DNA of 64,000 nucleotides from JAICND01 sp040905905 (lineage in GTDB: Bacteria; Actinomycetota; Acidimicrobiia; Spongiisociales; ZC4RG35). Positions 9,518 through 18,187 of this stretch are shown here, one piece after another. Numbering within the stretch: position 1 is the stretch's first letter; each line of letters begins with the position of its first letter. Made by a program: the position numbers and the translations under genes. The notes under the pieces were generated by a model, which was not told the origin of the DNA, did no database searches, and saw only the letters and a program-made list of their open reading frames with translations. Location: NCBI GenBank assembly GCA_040905905.1, contig JBBDQN010000057.1, positions 1 through 64,000 of the forward strand, written 5' to 3'.

Positions 9518-10774
9518 ATGAGCAGACGGAACCTGGTGGTCGGGTTGTTGGGCGCGGCAGCATTGGCCGGGCTGATCTGGGCCGCGGTCGTCGCGGTCCC
9601 GATGCTGACAGGCGAGCTGACCGCCTCCACCCCTCCCGGCGGCCGCCTGGCGGCCACCCCGAACGTGATCGAGTCCAACCTGGTCTGGTCCACCGGCGAC
9701 GGCACCATCGGAAGCTATGTGACCACTGCCTCCGTCTTCGGGAACGACGGTTTCATCTACGCCCTCTCCACTGCCCCCGGAGTCCGCGATATGGGCTTCG
9801 GTGTGCCGGTGGAGCACGCCGTCTACCGGTCCCAGGACGGCCTGGAGTGGACCCATGAGCTTCTGGCCGGGTTCGGTGCCGACCTGTATCCCCGCGACAT
9901 CGCCTTCTCCGGCCCCAACCTCTACCTGGTAGGCACCGCTCCCAGCGCGGTCGACCCGTCCCGGGCGGTGGTCCGGGTGGGCACCTCGGCCGATTCTGGC
10001 CACACCTGGGAGGCAGTCGACCTCGAGGTGGCCAACCAGGGTGGCGACCCTGCCGTCGCCTCGGCCGGATCGATGATTACCGACGTTGCGGCCAATGGAA
10101 TCGGGACGGTGGTGGGGGTGACCAGTGGGCATCAGTTCGACCAGTTCAACCCATCCAACGTGGCGCTGTACGTGGGCGGGGGTCCCCTCGGGTTCGAATC
10201 GACCGACACACCATTCGCCTCCGGCCATGCGCTCGACAGGCTGGCGGCTACACCAGACATGTTCTATGCCGTGGTGAGAGCACCCGGGTCCAACCTGCTC
10301 GACCTTTGGCAGTCCTCCGATGGCCGGCAGTGGGATCAACTGGAAAACTTCCCTTTCCTCGACTCGGTTCTCGCCTTCGGACCGATTGGCCAGCGACTTG
10401 TTGTGGCCGGGCAGATGGAGGGTCAGCTCGTGGTGGGTGCGACCCTCAACGGTCTCCAATGGGACGAGGTGGATCTAGTGGACCTGGTGGCACCGGTTGT
10501 GGCCGGAAACCAATGGGTCTCGGCGGCGGGGATCGGACCTGCCGGGCTCTATCTAAATGTGCAAACCTGGTTTCCCAACAGCGGGCCCGACGGCGGGGTA
10601 GAGGTGGCGCAGTTGGTCGAAACTCCCGACCTCAGCAACTGGTCGTCGATCCCAACCGGCAGTATCTCTCAGGGTTTTGTCGACCAGGTGATCGTCGGAG
10701 ACGACTTCGTGTTCGTCAACTCCACCACCGGACTCATCCAAGGAAGGGTGCACCTAATCGGCACACGGGCGTAG
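9518..10774 (+). CDS. Exported or membrane-anchored protein with Asp-box-like (sialidase/BNR) repeats
   Basis: This 418-residue protein has one N-terminal hydrophobic segment (residues 7-28, LVVGLLGAAALAGLIWAAVV) and an extracytoplasmic body. The body has recurring S-x-D-G-x-x-W turns (SQDGLEWTHE, SADSGHTWEAV, SSDGRQWDQL, TLNGLQWDEV) resembling BNR/Asp-box loops, which suggests a beta-propeller. No catalytic residues can be assigned, so it may be a structural or binding protein. GGGAGG lies a few bases before ATG 9518. It follows the O-antigen-ligase-like gene by 47 bases and is probably cotranscribed. Confidence 0.7.
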   Translation: MSRRNLVVGLLGAAALAGLIWAAVVAVPMLTGELTASTPPGGRLAATPNVIESNLVWSTGDGTIGSYVTTASVFGNDGFIYALSTAPGVRDMGFGVPVEHAVYRSQDGLEWTHELLAGFGADLYPRDIAFSGPNLYLVGTAPSAVDPSRAVVRVGTSADSGHTWEAVDLEVANQGGDPAVASAGSMITDVAANGIGTVVGVTSGHQFDQFNPSNVALYVGGGPLGFESTDTPFASGHALDRLAATPDMFYAVVRAPGSNLLDLWQSSDGRQWDQLENFPFLDSVLAFGPIGQRLVVAGQMEGQLVVGATLNGLQWDEVDLVDLVAPVVAGNQWVSAAGIGPAGLYLNVQTWFPNSGPDGGVEVAQLVETPDLSNWSSIPTGSISQGFVDQVIVGDDFVFVNSTTGLIQGRVHLIGTRA

Positions 10775-10779
10775 CCGCT

Positions 10780-11094
10780 TCAGTCGAGGCCGAGATCGGA
10801 CCGGAGATGGGCGTAGCCCTCCACTCGGCGGATGTGGTCGGGTCCCCGCCGGAACCGGTGACCGATCTCCTCGTAACTGAGGCCGTCGGTGCGTAGATCG
10901 AGCACCCGTCGTTCGATCGGACTCAGACCCTGCGGACGAGCGACCTTACGGCGGGGGATCTCGGTCCAGGCGATCACGCGCTCGATGAAGTCCTCGCTCC
11001 GTTTGAACCGGCGAGCGATCTCGGCGATTTCGACCCCTTGCCCCTTCATGGCCAGGATCCGCCGTTCAACCGGGCGCAATACGTCGGTCGTCAT
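10780..11094 (-). CDS. Small double helix-turn-helix protein
   Basis: This about 104-residue basic protein is built from two similar units: LRPVERRILAMKGQGVEIAEIARRFKRS, and LSPIERRVLDLRTDGLSYEEIGHRFRRG. Each looks like a sigma-region-4/LuxR-type helix-turn-helix, so it is an internal duplication likely to bind DNA. I start at ATG 11094 (MTTDVLRP); the frame is open to 11127. It is last in the amino-sugar operon, 39 bases after the SIS gene, so it may act on that operon or on other targets. No effector domain is present. Confidence 0.75.
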   Translation of the reverse strand: MTTDVLRPVERRILAMKGQGVEIAEIARRFKRSEDFIERVIAWTEIPRRKVARPQGLSPIERRVLDLRTDGLSYEEIGHRFRRGPDHIRRVEGYAHLRSDLGLD

Positions 11095-11133
11095 CCTTGG
11101 AAGGTAGCAGTCCGGGGTGCGTAGCAAAGAGCC

Positions 11134-12165
11134 TCACCTGGTCCTGGTCACTTTCTGAAGCCCGCGAGGCTGATCGGGGTCGAGACCCTTGGCCATCGCC
11201 AGGTGATAAGTGAATATCTGGGCAGCGACGATGCTGACGATTGGACTTAGCCAGTCGGGGGCAGCCGGAAGCAGGATTTGATGAGAAGCGGGACAACCTG
11301 AGTCATCGGTGATCCCGACCACTTCGGCTCCACGGGCGAGGACCTCAGTCAGCACCCCGGATACTTCGGCGTGGAGGGGTCCGATCGTAGAGACCGCCAT
11401 AACTGCAAATCCGGGCTCGACCATTGCCAGGGGGCCGTGGCGAAAGTCAGCGGTGGAGAAGGGCTGTGCGACGACATAAGTGAGCTCTGCCATCTTCAGC
11501 GCCCATTCGAAGGCCGTTGCCTGGTGATAACCCCTGCCCAGGACCGCGCACCGATCGACCAGCTTCATCGCCACCGCAGCAACCATGTTTGGCTCCGAGA
11601 CAGCCACAACCCGGTCCACCAGCTCGGGCACTTGCGCGAGCGAGCGGCCTCTCTCCGTGTCGTCGGACATGGCCGCCGAGATCTGGGCAATCGCGACCAG
11701 TTCGGTCGTGTAGGTCTTGGTGGCGGCTACCGCCAGCTCGGTGCCGGCCCGGAGCTCGAGGACCCGGTCGGCAACCCGAGCCAGGGGAGAGCCACGGTGA
11801 TTGGTGATCGCCAGTGTGGGTCGACCCTGGCGTCGGCCCTCTTCCACCACTGCGACAAGGTCGGGTGACTCGCCCGACTGGGAAATGCCCACCACTAGCG
11901 CATGGGCGAGATCGGGGGGACCACGGAGCGGGCCGAATAGGGAAGGGGCAGCGAGGGCGACGCTGAGTCGATTGTGATGACCCCACAGGTATTGGGCGTA
12001 CCGAGCCGCGTTGTCCGAGGTCCCCCGGGCAGCGATCAGCGCATACGCGTAGTCCTGGCCGGAAAGCCACGAGGCGATTTCGGCAACCACGGGCTCGTTG
12101 ACAGTCAGGGCGAAGGAGAGGACTTCGGGTTGTTGTTGGATCTCGTCCCAGAACTTGCTTGTCAT
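11134..12165 (-). CDS. Double-SIS sugar-phosphate isomerase/deaminase (GlmS-like, NagB-II type)
   Basis: This 343-residue protein has two SIS domains and no glutamine amidotransferase domain. Typical motifs are ARGTSDNAARYAQYLWG, VGISQSGESPDLV, AVAATKTYTTE, GRGYHQATAFEWALKMAEL and STADFRHGPLAMVE. These match the isomerase half of GlmS and the NagB-II/AgaS group, which deaminates or isomerises glucosamine-6-phosphate. It overlaps the NagZ-like gene (ATGA at 12162-12165), so both are coupled. In context it would feed GlcN-6-P from recycled amino sugars into glycolysis. MurQ-type etherase motifs are absent. Confidence 0.88.
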   Translation of the reverse strand: MTSKFWDEIQQQPEVLSFALTVNEPVVAEIASWLSGQDYAYALIAARGTSDNAARYAQYLWGHHNRLSVALAAPSLFGPLRGPPDLAHALVVGISQSGESPDLVAVVEEGRRQGRPTLAITNHRGSPLARVADRVLELRAGTELAVAATKTYTTELVAIAQISAAMSDDTERGRSLAQVPELVDRVVAVSEPNMVAAVAMKLVDRCAVLGRGYHQATAFEWALKMAELTYVVAQPFSTADFRHGPLAMVEPGFAVMAVSTIGPLHAEVSGVLTEVLARGAEVVGITDDSGCPASHQILLPAAPDWLSPIVSIVAAQIFTYHLAMAKGLDPDQPRGLQKVTRTR

Positions 12166-13682
12166 CCCGCCAGCCCCGAATGCCCTACCGGGTAGAGACC
12201 AGGAATGGAAACCGGCAGGTGTCCCGGAAAGGTGGCCTTGCCGAAGAGGGCGGCGGCCACCGCTTGAAGGGAGGGTGGGTGAATTCCGTAGGTGCAGACG
12301 TAGGTTGGCAACTCGGGAAACAGCGCCAGGTCGTAGGGAGTGCGAAGGGCTACTCCGACCAGAGGTTTGCCGGTGGCAAGACAGGTCTGCATCAGATCCG
12401 CTTGCTCCCGGTTGGCATCGATGGTGCCAACTATCAGCACGTCGTGCCCATCTGCCTGCTCCACTACCGATTCGATCTCACCCGGGGTCGGGTGAGCCGC
12501 CACCACTATCTCGGTCACAACAGGATGATGGTGGCGGATCGCCGCGGCCAGACCCGGTTCGACATAGGAGGAAGTGTCGGCCGGGGTGAGGTCGATCGGT
12601 CGCGGCATGACCACGAGGACTCGCCCTCCCGAGTCGAGCGGAAGCAGGCCATTGAGATCGCGCACATGGGTGATCGACCTGGCAGCGAGTTCGTCCGCCA
12701 GCAGTCGGTGGGCGCTGCAACCAACCACCGTGAGCTTTGGCTGCGGAAACTGGTCCAGCCACTTGAGCAGGTCGTCTACCCGGCCCGACTGATCCGCCAT
12801 CCCGGTTACCGACGCCCCGGCCTGGGCCGGACCTAACAGGAGGAGATCGGCGCCGGCTCGAAGCGGCGTCTCCGGCGCCAATCCACCAAAGGCTCCCATG
12901 TCGAGGGCATCGGTGACGATGACACCGCCAAACCCCAACGACCCCCGGATAAGGCCCTGGAGCACTCCCGGAGATGCAGAAGCGGGCAAAGCCCGATCTC
13001 CCGTGACCGCAGGAAGGCCGTAGTGGCCGACCATGACCAGACGGGCTCCGGCTTCGATCCCGGCCCGGAAGGGCGCGAACTCCACCCGCTCCAGTCGTTC
13101 CAGGTCGAGGTCGAGGACCGGCAACTCGTAGTGAGGGTCGACGGTTGCCTCCCCTTTTCCCGGGAAGTGTTTGAGGGTTGCAGCCACACCGGCCTGCTGA
13201 AGCCCGCTCACCATTGCCGCGGTCATCCGGGCGACCTCACCTGGTTCTTCGCCGAAGGAGCGAATGCCCAGAGAGGGGTTGTAGGGGCGGCTAGCCACAT
13301 CGGCCACAGGTGCGTAGTTGAGGTTGATGCCGAGCGCCCGCAACTCAAGTCCGATTGCGTTTCCAACCCGCCGGGTCAGGTCAGCGTCGCCCACGGCGCC
13401 GAGGGCAAGGTTGCCCGCAAAGGCGGTGGTCTCCGCACCCGCCCCCAAGAGCTGTCCGCCTTCTTGATCGATGGCGATGAGCAGCCGGCCCCCGCCCGCT
13501 CGCTGGAGTTCGTCGGTCAGACGGCGGGTCTGGGCGGCGGACTCGATATTGAGGCCCCGGAACAGTGTCACTCCTGCCACCTGGGGCTGTCGGATGAGCC
13601 TGGCTACCTCGTCGGTGACGCTGAAGCCGTGGAAGGCCACGAGCGCAACCAGAGCGACCTCCTCCGCCGCAGCCGCGGGCAT
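12162..13682 (-). CDS. nagZ: GH3 beta-N-acetylhexosaminidase, NagZ-like
   Basis: This 506-residue GH3 enzyme has DQEGGQL, the KHFPGKG motif (about 171-177) and the Asp-x-His dyad as VDPH (D182, H184) used as acid/base in NagZ. The nucleophile Asp is near 258 in VIVTDALDMGA. There is no signal peptide, so it should act in the cytosol on imported GlcNAc-containing disaccharides or muropeptides. The second His of the usual KHFPGHG motif is Lys here. About 150 extra C-terminal residues form a Bacillus-NagZ-like second domain. It lies 8 bases after the permease gene, in the same operon. Confidence 0.9.
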   Translation of the reverse strand: MPAAAAEEVALVALVAFHGFSVTDEVARLIRQPQVAGVTLFRGLNIESAAQTRRLTDELQRAGGGRLLIAIDQEGGQLLGAGAETTAFAGNLALGAVGDADLTRRVGNAIGLELRALGINLNYAPVADVASRPYNPSLGIRSFGEEPGEVARMTAAMVSGLQQAGVAATLKHFPGKGEATVDPHYELPVLDLDLERLERVEFAPFRAGIEAGARLVMVGHYGLPAVTGDRALPASASPGVLQGLIRGSLGFGGVIVTDALDMGAFGGLAPETPLRAGADLLLLGPAQAGASVTGMADQSGRVDDLLKWLDQFPQPKLTVVGCSAHRLLADELAARSITHVRDLNGLLPLDSGGRVLVVMPRPIDLTPADTSSYVEPGLAAAIRHHHPVVTEIVVAAHPTPGEIESVVEQADGHDVLIVGTIDANREQADLMQTCLATGKPLVGVALRTPYDLALFPELPTYVCTYGIHPPSLQAVAAALFGKATFPGHLPVSIPGLYPVGHSGLAG

Positions 13683-13690
13683 GGAGTGGC

Positions 13691-14563
13691 TCAGCCTTTG
13701 ACCGAGCCGGCCAGGAGCCCTCTGACGAAGAAGCGCTGGAGGGACAGAAAAACTACGAGGGGGATCAACATTGAAACGAATGCGGCGGCAGTAAGGAGGT
13801 GGAAAGCCTCACCACGGGAACCGACGATTGATGCCAGCTCGATCGTGAGCACGGCTACGTCCGACGACGTACCCAGGAACACAAGTGCCACGAGGAAGTC
13901 GTTCCACACCCAGAGGAATTGGAAGATGGCGAAGGAAGCAAGGGCCGGAACTGACAGAGGCAGGACCAGCCTGGTGAATGCCGTGAAAGGGGTAGCACCA
14001 TCGAGGTATGCCGACTCAAAGATGTCTTTGGGTAGCTGCGATATGTAGTTGTAGAGGAGGAAGACCGCCAGCGGGAGACCGAAACCGGTGTGTGCTAGCC
14101 AGATGCCGATGAAGCTGCCGGTCAGGTCGGTAGCTTGATATATCTTGAGCAAGGGCACCAGTGAGAGCTGCAGTGGTACCACCAGGAGCCCAACCACCAC
14201 GCCAAAGAGGAGGCTGCGGCCGCGGAATTTGATCCACGCAAACCCGTAGGCGGCAAAGGCCGCAAGGGTGATGGGGATGACGGTGGCTGGAATGGCGACG
14301 ATCAAGCTGTTCATCAATGCGTCAAACATGCCTCCGGAGGTGAGAACCCTGTTGTAGTTGTCAAGGGTCCACTCCGTGGTAAATGGGCTGAACAGCGACG
14401 TCCACCAGCCCGTACCGCTGCTGTCGACCGACGTTCGAAAAGAGTTGACCAGCAAGCCGAGGCTGGGCACGGTCCAAACCGCCACGATGAGAAACACCGT
14501 CAGCTTGACCAGCCAGCCACTTTGTTCGGTCGGCTCTTCGATCCGGGCGGCCTTGGCGGTCAT
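13691..14563 (-). CDS. Carbohydrate ABC transporter permease (MalG/CUT1 type)
   Basis: This 290-residue protein has six hydrophobic segments and a BPD_transp_1 domain. The EAA loop reads ESAYLDGATPFTAFTRLVLPLS, typical of CUT1 sugar permeases. It partners with the upstream MalF-type permease (4-base overlap). With the lipoprotein and the NagZ-like enzyme it should import an amino-sugar oligomer. No ATPase gene is in the operon, so a shared MsiK-like ATPase elsewhere must be used. Confidence 0.92.
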   Translation of the reverse strand: MTAKAARIEEPTEQSGWLVKLTVFLIVAVWTVPSLGLLVNSFRTSVDSSGTGWWTSLFSPFTTEWTLDNYNRVLTSGGMFDALMNSLIVAIPATVIPITLAAFAAYGFAWIKFRGRSLLFGVVVGLLVVPLQLSLVPLLKIYQATDLTGSFIGIWLAHTGFGLPLAVFLLYNYISQLPKDIFESAYLDGATPFTAFTRLVLPLSVPALASFAIFQFLWVWNDFLVALVFLGTSSDVAVLTIELASIVGSRGEAFHLLTAAAFVSMLIPLVVFLSLQRFFVRGLLAGSVKG

Positions 14564-15708
14564 GCTCCAATCCCCTGTCGGCGAAGGTTGCGGATGTTGA
14601 CCACCATGATCGGTACCACGGCGACCAGGAGGATCACAGCCATGGTCGTCGCCTGGCCGAAGTTTCTGAAACGGAACATCTCCTGATACATCCTGTAGGC
14701 AACCACCGAGGTGTCGAAGTTGCCGCCGGTCGTAACGAAAATGATGTCAAAGACCTTGAGAACTGCGATAGCGATAGTCGTAAAAACGGTGAGAACCGAA
14801 CCACGGATGGAGGGCAACATGACCCGGAAGAAGTTCTGGGCTTCGGTCGCCCCATCGATACGAGCCGCCTCGGTTAGTTCGCGCGGCACACCCTTGATGG
14901 CAGCAGACAGGATGACCATGGCGAAGCCCACCTGAAGCCAGATCATGATGACTATGAGAGCGAGGGTGTTGAGGGGGATGACCTGCAGCCAGGCCACCGG
15001 TTCCACCTCGTCGACCCATCCGAGGTTGACAAAAACCTGGCCCGCTGACACCCAAATTGCGTTGAGAACTCCGATCTGGGGCTGTCCGGGAGGTTTCCAT
15101 GCGTAGACGAATTTCCAAATGACCGAGGCACCCACAAACGAGACCGCGAGAGGCAAGAACACGAATGCCTTTGCCAGAGACTCACGCTTGATTCTGTCCA
15201 CCAGCGCCGCGAAAGCCAGGCCGATGGTCACAGCTCCAGCAGGTGCCAGCACCAACCAGATGAGGTTGTTGCGGAGAGAGATTATGACTTCTTCGTTGGT
15301 GAACGCCTGTGCATAGTTGTAGAACGGACCTTCGCCCTCCGGAACGGCGGTGAAGCTCTCGATGATGGTTCCGACCGTTGGGTATATGAGGTAGAGCCCA
15401 ACGACGGCCACTGCAGGAAGAACGAAGACATAAGGGCGGAGAAAGACCGTTGCCCGAGCAGGGAGAGCTTCGATGATTGAGTTGGCGGCAATGAAGAGCG
15501 CCCAGATCCCGCCGACACCGAGGACGATCGCCACCAGCGCCTTGACAATCTTTGCCGGAGTGGGGCCAAAACCGGAGAATGCGGTGGGGTCGCGCAGCAA
15601 CCTGATTCCGAGCCAGAGGAGGACTCCAACACCGGCTGCGATCACGGCAGCGCGAAGCGCCTTTAGCCCCGATCCTGGGGCAGGTCGCCCGACTGCGATG
15701 TCGACCAT
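14560..15708 (-). CDS. Carbohydrate ABC transporter permease (MalF/CUT1 type)
   Basis: This 382-residue permease starts at ATG 15708, with AAGGAGG seven bases upstream; the longer 15756 frame runs through the hairpin and is rejected. It has two or three extra N-terminal hydrophobic segments before the standard core. The EAA motif is TEAARIDGATEAQNFFRVMLPS. The long N-terminus (about 100 residues) is more than most CUT1 MalF proteins carry. It overlaps the MalG-type gene by 4 bases. Confidence 0.92.
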   Translation of the reverse strand: MVDIAVGRPAPGSGLKALRAAVIAAGVGVLLWLGIRLLRDPTAFSGFGPTPAKIVKALVAIVLGVGGIWALFIAANSIIEALPARATVFLRPYVFVLPAVAVVGLYLIYPTVGTIIESFTAVPEGEGPFYNYAQAFTNEEVIISLRNNLIWLVLAPAGAVTIGLAFAALVDRIKRESLAKAFVFLPLAVSFVGASVIWKFVYAWKPPGQPQIGVLNAIWVSAGQVFVNLGWVDEVEPVAWLQVIPLNTLALIVIMIWLQVGFAMVILSAAIKGVPRELTEAARIDGATEAQNFFRVMLPSIRGSVLTVFTTIAIAVLKVFDIIFVTTGGNFDTSVVAYRMYQEMFRFRNFGQATTMAVILLVAVVPIMVVNIRNLRRQGIGA

Positions 15709-15726
15709 TACTCCCTCCTTGCGAAA

Positions 15727-15759
15727 AAGGTGCCGGGGGGCTGAACCCCCCGGCACCTT
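15727..15759 (-). terminator. Hairpin with T-run between binding protein and permeases (attenuator)
   Basis: A perfect 14-bp stem (15727-15740 with 15746-15759, loop of 5) is followed on the minus strand by TTTTTCGC. It is a good intrinsic-terminator shape just after the binding-protein stop and before the permease Shine-Dalgarno sequence. Partial termination here would give more lipoprotein than permease. The same layout is found in the peptide transporter at 4168-4195. Confidence 0.75.
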
Positions 15760-15776
15760 AATCTCCGATTGGACGG

Positions 15777-17222
15777 CTAGCTGGGCCAGCTGTCTTCTAT
15801 CGATTGGAAGACCCCCTCGGTGCCGTCACCGTTGGCAGCCACCCAATCGACCATTCCGCTCCAGAACGTTCCGACGCCGACGGCTGCCGGCATCAGGTCA
15901 GAAGCGTCGAAGCCCACTGTGGTGGCGCCTTGCACCATCTCCGCCAGCCCCGTGTTGGGATACGTGTACCAATCGATCGGTACGGTTGTGAGCGGTGAGA
16001 GGAATCCGCCCTTCTCGATCCAACCTTCAGCTGCCTCGGGGGTGGCCAACCACTCCAGTAGTGCACGTACTTCGTCGCGGTCGTTGAACATAACGAACAT
16101 GTCGGCCGCGCCGAGGACCGGGGTGCCGAACTCTTCTTCGATCATCGGGAAGTAGAAGAAGTCGACGTCGGTTTCCGGCTTGATCGGCCATTCCGATGCC
16201 GGCAAAGTCGGCTCGTCAGCTAAGGCGTCACGGTTGGCACCCCAGAAACCACCGATCCAGGCTGCCTGCTTCTGCATCCAGCACTGCGGTCCGCCTTCGG
16301 CGAACATCGGGTCCTGAGTCTCACCGATCCAGGTCTGGTTGATGTAGGTATTCCCGCCATAGGCGTAGTCGGGCGTGAACCAGATCTGGCTCATGTATCC
16401 GGCCGCCTCCAGCACCTCTGGGTGATTGAAGGGGATCTCGTGGGTGATCCACTGGTTATAGATGTCGACCGGGGCTGTCCTAAGGAGAATGTCCTCCATC
16501 CAGTCGGTGGCCACCCAACCATCGGCTTCCTGGCTCTCGATAGAGATACACCACGGGTTGCCGTTGCCGTCGGCGACGATTTGGTCGCTGAGGGCGATCA
16601 GCTCATCCCACGTGGTAGGCACCGAGTAGCCGTTGTCGGCAAATCCCTGCACCGGATACCACACGATCGACTTGACGTCGGTCTTGTAGTACACGCCATA
16701 CAGGTTGCCGTTGTATACGCCGAGCTCGTAGAAGGCCGGCACCATATCGGCGCTCAACTTGTCCTGGTTGAAGAACTCGCTGAGGTTGACCAGCGAACCG
16801 GCATCTGCGTACTGGTGCATCTTGCCGGGCTGGGCGATCTGTGCCAGGTCGGGGGCGTTGCCGCCATCAACTGCGACCTGCAAAGCCGTCTCGTAGTCGG
16901 GTGTCGCCTGGAAGTTCACGGTTATGCCCGTGGCTTCCTGGAACGGCTCCAGCGTGTAGAGGAAGTTGGCCTCCTCCGAGGATTCGGGCAGCCACTGCGC
17001 CCAAACCTCAACGGTGGTGCCGCTGAATTCGCCTGCCATGGCCCGATCCAGGTGCTCATAGCCGGTCGATTCCATTGGCTCGCCGGTTGTGGTCGTTTCG
17101 CCGACTGCCGTGGTGGCTGTCGTGGTTGGGGCGCCCGTCGTGGTGGTGGCGGCTGGCGTTCCGCACGCCGTTGCCACCAAAGCCAGGACGGCTACCAAGA
17201 CCAACCATCGGTATTTGGTCAT
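15777..17222 (-). CDS. Sugar-binding lipoprotein of the amino-sugar ABC transporter
   Basis: This 481-residue extracellular binding protein (SBP_bac_1 family) has signal peptide residues 1-19 and lipobox Cys20 (LVATAC). A Thr/Ala-rich linker (to about 50) tethers the mature domain (VEVWAQWLPESSEEANFL, FQEATGITVNFQ, NAPDLAQIAQPG) to the membrane. GGGAGGAG precedes the ATG with good spacing. Its ATG overlaps the stop of the ROK kinase (ATGA). Ligand is unknown; with NagZ and a ROK kinase next to it, a GlcNAc-containing saccharide is the best guess. Confidence 0.92.
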   Translation of the reverse strand: MTKYRWLVLVAVLALVATACGTPAATTTTGAPTTTATTAVGETTTTGEPMESTGYEHLDRAMAGEFSGTTVEVWAQWLPESSEEANFLYTLEPFQEATGITVNFQATPDYETALQVAVDGGNAPDLAQIAQPGKMHQYADAGSLVNLSEFFNQDKLSADMVPAFYELGVYNGNLYGVYYKTDVKSIVWYPVQGFADNGYSVPTTWDELIALSDQIVADGNGNPWCISIESQEADGWVATDWMEDILLRTAPVDIYNQWITHEIPFNHPEVLEAAGYMSQIWFTPDYAYGGNTYINQTWIGETQDPMFAEGGPQCWMQKQAAWIGGFWGANRDALADEPTLPASEWPIKPETDVDFFYFPMIEEEFGTPVLGAADMFVMFNDRDEVRALLEWLATPEAAEGWIEKGGFLSPLTTVPIDWYTYPNTGLAEMVQGATTVGFDASDLMPAAVGVGTFWSGMVDWVAANGDGTEGVFQSIEDSWPS

Positions 17223-18187
17223 TTGTCTCCTCCCATTGTTGGGTTCTTTTCTGTCGCTAGCGCAAGAACAAACTGCGTGGCAGCCAGAGAGGCCGCTCCC
17301 AGCGCCCCATGATGATCGCCTGCGGGGGCTAGGCGTATTCGGGACGGGGCAAGTGTTTGGGCGGCCAGATTCGAACCTCCGGCAGCCCGGATCAGCGCGG
17401 CCCGCACTGCGTCAAGGAAAGGAGGCCCGGCTGAGGCCACCCCCCCGCCCAGATAGATCGTGGTGACATCGTAGGCCGCGGCAAGCCAGTGAACAGCTAT
17501 CGCCAGGTGTTTGGTTATTCGTTGGGCCTCTTCGACAGCCTTCGGATCCCCCTGGACTGCTGCCCCGAAAAGTGAGGAGGCGGCTCGATCGGGGTTGCCG
17601 TGGGGCCAGGCGGCGGAGATAGCCGGGCCGGCGGCCACGGTCTCGAGACAGCCGCGTTGACCGCACCTGCACAACCGTCCATCGGGTTCGACGACGACAT
17701 GCCCGATTTCACCGGCCATGCCTGTCGAGCCTCGTCTCAAGCTCCCCTCGATCACTACCCCGGCGGAAATCCCTGTCCCCAGGCTGATGAGGGCCATATC
17801 TGTCACGGCTTCTCCGGCCGCTCGGACCGTCTCATAAACACCGACTGCAGCGGCACGGACATCGTTCTCAACCAGAACCGGCCGACCGATCATGTGAGAG
17901 ATACGGTCGCCCAGGGGAAAAGGGTTTTGGTCGATGCCGAGGTTGACGGCTAACCGGACCGTGCCACTGGTCGAATCGACCTGCCCGGGGATGCCTACTC
18001 CGACTCCGGTCACATGACTGAGGTCGAATTCCCGTAAGACTTGCAAAACCGCACCGAGCACGGCCTCACCCCCGGGGGTAGATGTCGCCACACGGCTCGA
18101 TTGCAGCAGATCACCATCAGCCGAACGCATCACCGCCTGGGTGGAGGTTCCTCCCACATCGATTCCGATGGTCGTCGGGTTGTTCAT
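17219..18187 (-). CDS. ROK-family sugar kinase (glucokinase/NagK-like)
   Basis: This 322-residue ROK kinase has an N-terminal phosphate loop (TIGIDVGGTSTQAV), the catalytic region VLVENDVRAAAVG, and the zinc-binding ROK signature GEIGHVVVEPDGRLCRCGQ followed by GCLE. It should phosphorylate the hexose or hexosamine released by NagZ. ATG 18187 overlaps the ROK repressor stop (ATGA). The frame is open to 18592, but upstream residues are antisense-like and I exclude them. Substrate (GlcNAc, GlcN, glucose) is not decidable from sequence. Confidence 0.9.
   Translation of the reverse strand: MNNPTTIGIDVGGTSTQAVMRSADGDLLQSSRVATSTPGGEAVLGAVLQVLREFDLSHVTGVGVGIPGQVDSTSGTVRLAVNLGIDQNPFPLGDRISHMIGRPVLVENDVRAAAVGVYETVRAAGEAVTDMALISLGTGISAGVVIEGSLRRGSTGMAGEIGHVVVEPDGRLCRCGQRGCLETVAAGPAISAAWPHGNPDRAASSLFGAAVQGDPKAVEEAQRITKHLAIAVHWLAAAYDVTTIYLGGGVASAGPPFLDAVRAALIRAAGGSNLAAQTLAPSRIRLAPAGDHHGALGAASLAATQFVLALATEKNPTMGGDK

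Noticed and set aside
13023..14048. 341-codon plus-strand frame over NagZ and the permease
   Set aside because: Antisense shadow; no motif and no ribosome site.
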